A DNA stretch of 8,538 bases from JBMOGA01 sp049318625 (GTDB lineage: Bacteria > Pseudomonadota > Alphaproteobacteria > Rhizobiales > Hyphomicrobiaceae). The DNA is taken from positions 1-8,538 of the forward strand of contig JBMOGA010000105.1 of assembly GCA_049318625.1 (NCBI GenBank), in the 5' to 3' direction. Position 1 is the stretch's first letter; every line of letters begins with the position of its first letter. The notes under the pieces were generated by a model. The model searched no databases, was not told the DNA's origin, and saw only the letters and a program-made list of their open reading frames with translations. Made by a program: the position numbers and the translations under genes. Below are positions 6,519 to 8,538 of this stretch, one piece after another.

Positions 6519-7625
6519 CTAGACCTTGTCGAGCGCCCGCTCGCCGACGAGCCCGGCCTCCCTGGGCTCGAACGGTGCCTGGACCGGCACCTCGTCGGGC
6601 AGGTCGCCGACCGCCGCGATTGCTCCAACCAATTCCCCGACGCGACTGGCCGACGCGCGCCATTCCGCGAAGCGGACGAAGTTGTCGACGATCCAGTTGA
6701 GCGCCATCTGCACCTGCACGAAGGCGGTGGCCAGCTGCATCACCGCGCCGAGCGACAACTCGCCCGAGACGTACTTCGGCGTCGCCAGCAACACCGGAAA
6801 CACGCCGACCAGAACCGCGTTCGCGCTGGCGATACCGGAAACGCGCGATTGCCCGACCATCACCCGCCGCCAGGCACCGACCACCTCCTCGATGGCGCGC
6901 GTGATGATCAGCTTGTCCCACGACTCCGAGCGCCCCAGTGTGGCACGGCCGTTCTCGCGAACCCGGGTCAGCTCGTAGCGGAACATCCCCTCGAAATGGT
7001 TCTTGGCCGAGATCTGGGAGATCAGCGACCAGCCAACCAGCGAGGCGAGCCCGGACATCAGGAACGCATAGACGACGGCCCCGATCAGAAAGTAGGCGGG
7101 AACCGTGATCCCGAGGCTGTCGATCCGCAAGCCGCCGCCGACCCGAGCCAGCACCTCGAAGAACGTCACGCCGAGCAGGATGCAGGTCGAGAAGCCGACC
7201 GCGAGATCGAACAGATTGTCGACGCCGAGCCGGACGTCGTCCGAGATCCGGAACTCAGGTGTCTGTGCCCCGCCGATGCGATGATCGAGGCGGCGGTAGT
7301 TGCCCTGCGACAGCCAGTGCGAAACCAGCGTCTTGGAAACGAACTCGCGGATCCGCAGCTGGAAGGTCATGCGCACGAAAACGGTGACGACCATGATGGT
7401 GCCCGCCGCGACGACCAGCGCCGCGAACTGCCAGAGCAGGTCCTCGAGATCCCGGATGGCTTTCTTCTCGAGCGCGTCGAAGAAGCGGGCGTTCCAGATG
7501 TTGATGCGCGACTGCAGGAACACGCCACCCACGATCAGCGCCGCGAGCAGTGCCGTCAGCAGCCAGGCCAACCCGCGATTCGGGCCCCTGTTCCAGTAGG
7601 CGCCAACGAGGCGGAGAAAGTGCAT
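6519..7625 (-). CDS. ABC_membrane_2 / SbmA-BacA-like membrane transporter lacking the ATPase domain
   Basis: A 368-aa inner-membrane protein resembling the membrane half of YddA-type ABC exporters (Pfam ABC_membrane_2, close to SbmA_BacA). Seen: N-terminal FLRLVGAYW, hydrophobic segments at about 19-38, 65-85, 139-162, 171-198, 262-284 and 290-313, the family-like PEFRISDDVRL (123-133), YELTRVRENGRATL (217-230), and FVQVQMALNWIVDNFVRFAEWRA (302-324). YddA-type proteins continue into an ATP-binding domain with Walker A, signature and Walker B motifs; this one stops about 45 residues after the membrane domain, and only 21 bases separate its stop from the convergent dehydratase stop, so no ATPase remnant can be hidden there. 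SbmA/BacA naturally lack the ATPase and are proton-driven, importing peptides and related compounds, so this could be a functional secondary transporter. Start: ATG at 7625 fits the family N-terminus but has no RBS; GTG at 7664, preceded by GGGGGG, is an alternative adding 13 residues. Substrate unknown. Confidence 0.8.
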   Translation of the reverse strand: MHFLRLVGAYWNRGPNRGLAWLLTALLAALIVGGVFLQSRINIWNARFFDALEKKAIRDLEDLLWQFAALVVAAGTIMVVTVFVRMTFQLRIREFVSKTLVSHWLSQGNYRRLDHRIGGAQTPEFRISDDVRLGVDNLFDLAVGFSTCILLGVTFFEVLARVGGGLRIDSLGITVPAYFLIGAVVYAFLMSGLASLVGWSLISQISAKNHFEGMFRYELTRVRENGRATLGRSESWDKLIITRAIEEVVGAWRRVMVGQSRVSGIASANAVLVGVFPVLLATPKYVSGELSLGAVMQLATAFVQVQMALNWIVDNFVRFAEWRASASRVGELVGAIAAVGDLPDEVPVQAPFEPREAGLVGERALDKV

Positions 7626-7807
7626 CGTGGCCGATTGCGGACCACGCGGAACCTCTGAACGCACCCGACCCCCCAGTCGTTCTTCGCCTTGTTGCGACCA
7701 AATCTGGCCGCTGCGGCGTGTTTTGTCGATGGCTCTCGAACAGCCAACGGCTCGACTGGACACCAGCGAAGCTGTACGAGACATGAACGAGGGAGCGGAG
7801 ACTACCG
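7626..7807. promoter_or_regulatory. Divergent intergenic region
   Basis: This 182-base gap lies between the divergently transcribed membrane-transporter gene (minus) and the methyltransferase-like gene (plus) and must hold both promoters. No convincing -35/-10 pair or operator was found on either strand. If the transporter starts at GTG 7664 the gap shrinks to 143 bases. Confidence 0.4.
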
Positions 7808-8368
7808 ATGCTGCAGATTTGGGACGTCGATTGGTACCTGGACGAGGCCCAGTGCCCCTGCGATGTCCACTTCACCCAATGGATCGACGAGACCGGCGTC
7901 GCCGGCCGCACGATCTTTCATTTCGGCACCGGCGGCCATCACCACCTCGGGCTGCACAACCTCGAACGCGACACACCCAACACCATTCTGGGGATCACCG
8001 CGTCACCGCCGGAATTCCAGCGATTCATCGAACTCGCCATCAAGCACCCGCGGCTTTCTCACGCCTATCAAGTCTGGTTCGGCGATATCTATCTGCTCAA
8101 CCCGCGGCTGCTGCCGCCGCTCGACATCGTCACGCTGTTCCACACCGGCGAGTTCCGCGGCGACAGTCAGGACGCCTACGGCGCGTTGACCGATCGCCAG
8201 GTCGCCGACGTGCTGCTCGACCGGCTGGCACCCGGTGGATGGGTGGCACTGTTCACGGGCTCTTTTGCCTACGACAAGGCAGCGGCGATCGCCGACGACC
8301 TCGTCGCCGAGGGTCGCATCGTGCCGGCTGGCGATTTCAAATCGCTGAAACTGTACCGCAAGGCCTGA
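7808..8368 (+). CDS. Small Rossmann/SAM-methyltransferase-like protein
   Basis: A 186-aa soluble protein, function unknown, that reads like a reduced class I SAM-methyltransferase fold. Seen: IFHFGTGGHHHLG (36-48) sits where methyltransferase motif I (D/E-x-G-x-G-x-G) is expected, ILGITASPPEF (60-70) as the second strand, LDIVTLFHTGEF (105-116) as motif IV, and LLDRLAPGGWVALFTGS (136-152) as the strand and turn after the last helix, which is very typical of the fold. Odd: the acidic residue that normally ends strand 1 is His38, the one ending strand 2 that binds the SAM ribose is missing (ITAS), and a His44-His45-His46 run follows the glycine turn. It may bind a different ligand or be inactive. 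Start: GCGGAG lies about 8 nt before ATG; the ATG at 7783 is out of frame. It diverges from the transporter gene and has no same-strand neighbour in the window. Fold call is moderate; methyltransferase activity is doubtful. Confidence 0.7.
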   Translation: MLQIWDVDWYLDEAQCPCDVHFTQWIDETGVAGRTIFHFGTGGHHHLGLHNLERDTPNTILGITASPPEFQRFIELAIKHPRLSHAYQVWFGDIYLLNPRLLPPLDIVTLFHTGEFRGDSQDAYGALTDRQVADVLLDRLAPGGWVALFTGSFAYDKAAAIADDLVAEGRIVPAGDFKSLKLYRKA

Positions 8369-8512
8369 CGGCGGGCGGCCTCAACGGACCGCGCGGCTGA
8401 AGCACGCCCTCGCGTCGACACGACGTGCGTGACGCCGCGCGGCCGGCCGCCCGTCCGGGGTCGCCGTGAAATGATCAAGACCGCCGGAGTTCGCGGGCCC
8501 AAAACACAAAAC
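8369..8512. other. Right-end gene-free stretch
   Basis: This 144-base stretch after the methyltransferase-like gene has several small GC-rich palindromes (for example the 12-base GCGGCCGGCCGC at 8439-8450, and GCACG/CGTGC at 8402-8406 and 8424-8428) but no hairpin followed by a T-run on the plus strand. No coding region was recognised. Confidence 0.5.
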
Positions 8513-8538
8513 CGCCGCCGGACAGGGCCCGGGCGGCG
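8496..8538 (-). terminator. Intrinsic terminator of an off-window minus-strand gene
   Basis: CGCCGCC (8513-8519) and GGCGGCG (8532-8538) form a perfect 7-bp stem with a 12-base loop; the stem may extend past the window edge. Read on the minus strand it is followed by GGTTTTGTGTTTTGG, a classic T-rich tail. It therefore most likely ends a minus-strand gene lying to the right of this window and converging on the methyltransferase-like gene. Confidence 0.7.

Noticed and set aside
5531..6700. A 389-codon plus-strand frame overlapping the dehydratase
   Set aside because: It is an Arg/Pro/His-rich out-of-frame shadow of the UxaA-family gene and runs into the convergent gene; no domain seen.
7626..7784. 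N-terminal extension of the membrane protein to an ATG at 7784
   Set aside because: The 53 extra residues are hydrophilic and unlike the family, which begins close to FLRLxxxYW. A shorter extension to GTG 7664 remains possible.

Overview
The window looks like ordinary chromosomal DNA from a GC-rich alphaproteobacterium, most likely of the order Hyphomicrobiales (Rhizobiales). That is an inference from the strong G/C bias at third codon positions, the long antisense ORF shadows, and family resemblance: the DRL-type oxidoreductase is best known from Brucella. No mobile element, tRNA, rRNA, CRISPR array or phage gene was seen.

Layout, left to right. (1) 41-1642, minus strand: an exported dienelactone-hydrolase-like serine hydrolase with a C-terminal array of Sel1-type repeats. 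(2) 1643-2032: a 390-base gap holding an imperfect stem-loop that may be a dispersed repeat (1853-1881) and an 11-bp perfect hairpin that probably terminates the next gene (1971-1995). (3) 2033-3385, minus strand: a 450-aa NAD(P)-binding oxidoreductase with a C-terminal SAF-like segment, of the family that includes the Brucella DXR-like enzyme DRL. It has a GTG start with a good ribosome binding site. (4) 3386-3572: a divergent promoter region with dyad-symmetric sequences. (5) 3573-4826, plus strand: a phytase-like/esterase-like beta-propeller protein without a signal peptide. (6) 4962-6497, plus strand: a full-length UxaA/GarD-family sugar-acid dehydratase with an N-terminal SAF domain. (7) 6519-7625, minus strand: an ABC_membrane_2 (YddA/SbmA-like) membrane domain with no ATPase domain, convergent with the dehydratase. 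(8) 7808-8368, plus strand: a small Rossmann/methyltransferase-like protein. (9) A probable intrinsic terminator at the right edge (8513-8538) for a minus-strand gene beyond the window.

Genes 3, 5 and 6 form the most coherent unit. A dehydratase for aldonic or aldaric acids lies behind a beta-propeller protein that could be a lactonase or esterase, and both diverge from an NAD(P)-dependent oxidoreductase. The simplest reading is a sugar-acid or polyol-acid catabolic locus, but no kinase, aldolase, sugar transporter or regulator is in the window, so the substrate cannot be named. The other genes show no clear functional link to this unit. The points most worth following are the real reaction of the DRL-like enzyme, the cytosolic phytase-like protein, the ATPase-less ABC membrane protein, and the methyltransferase-like protein with an altered cofactor motif.
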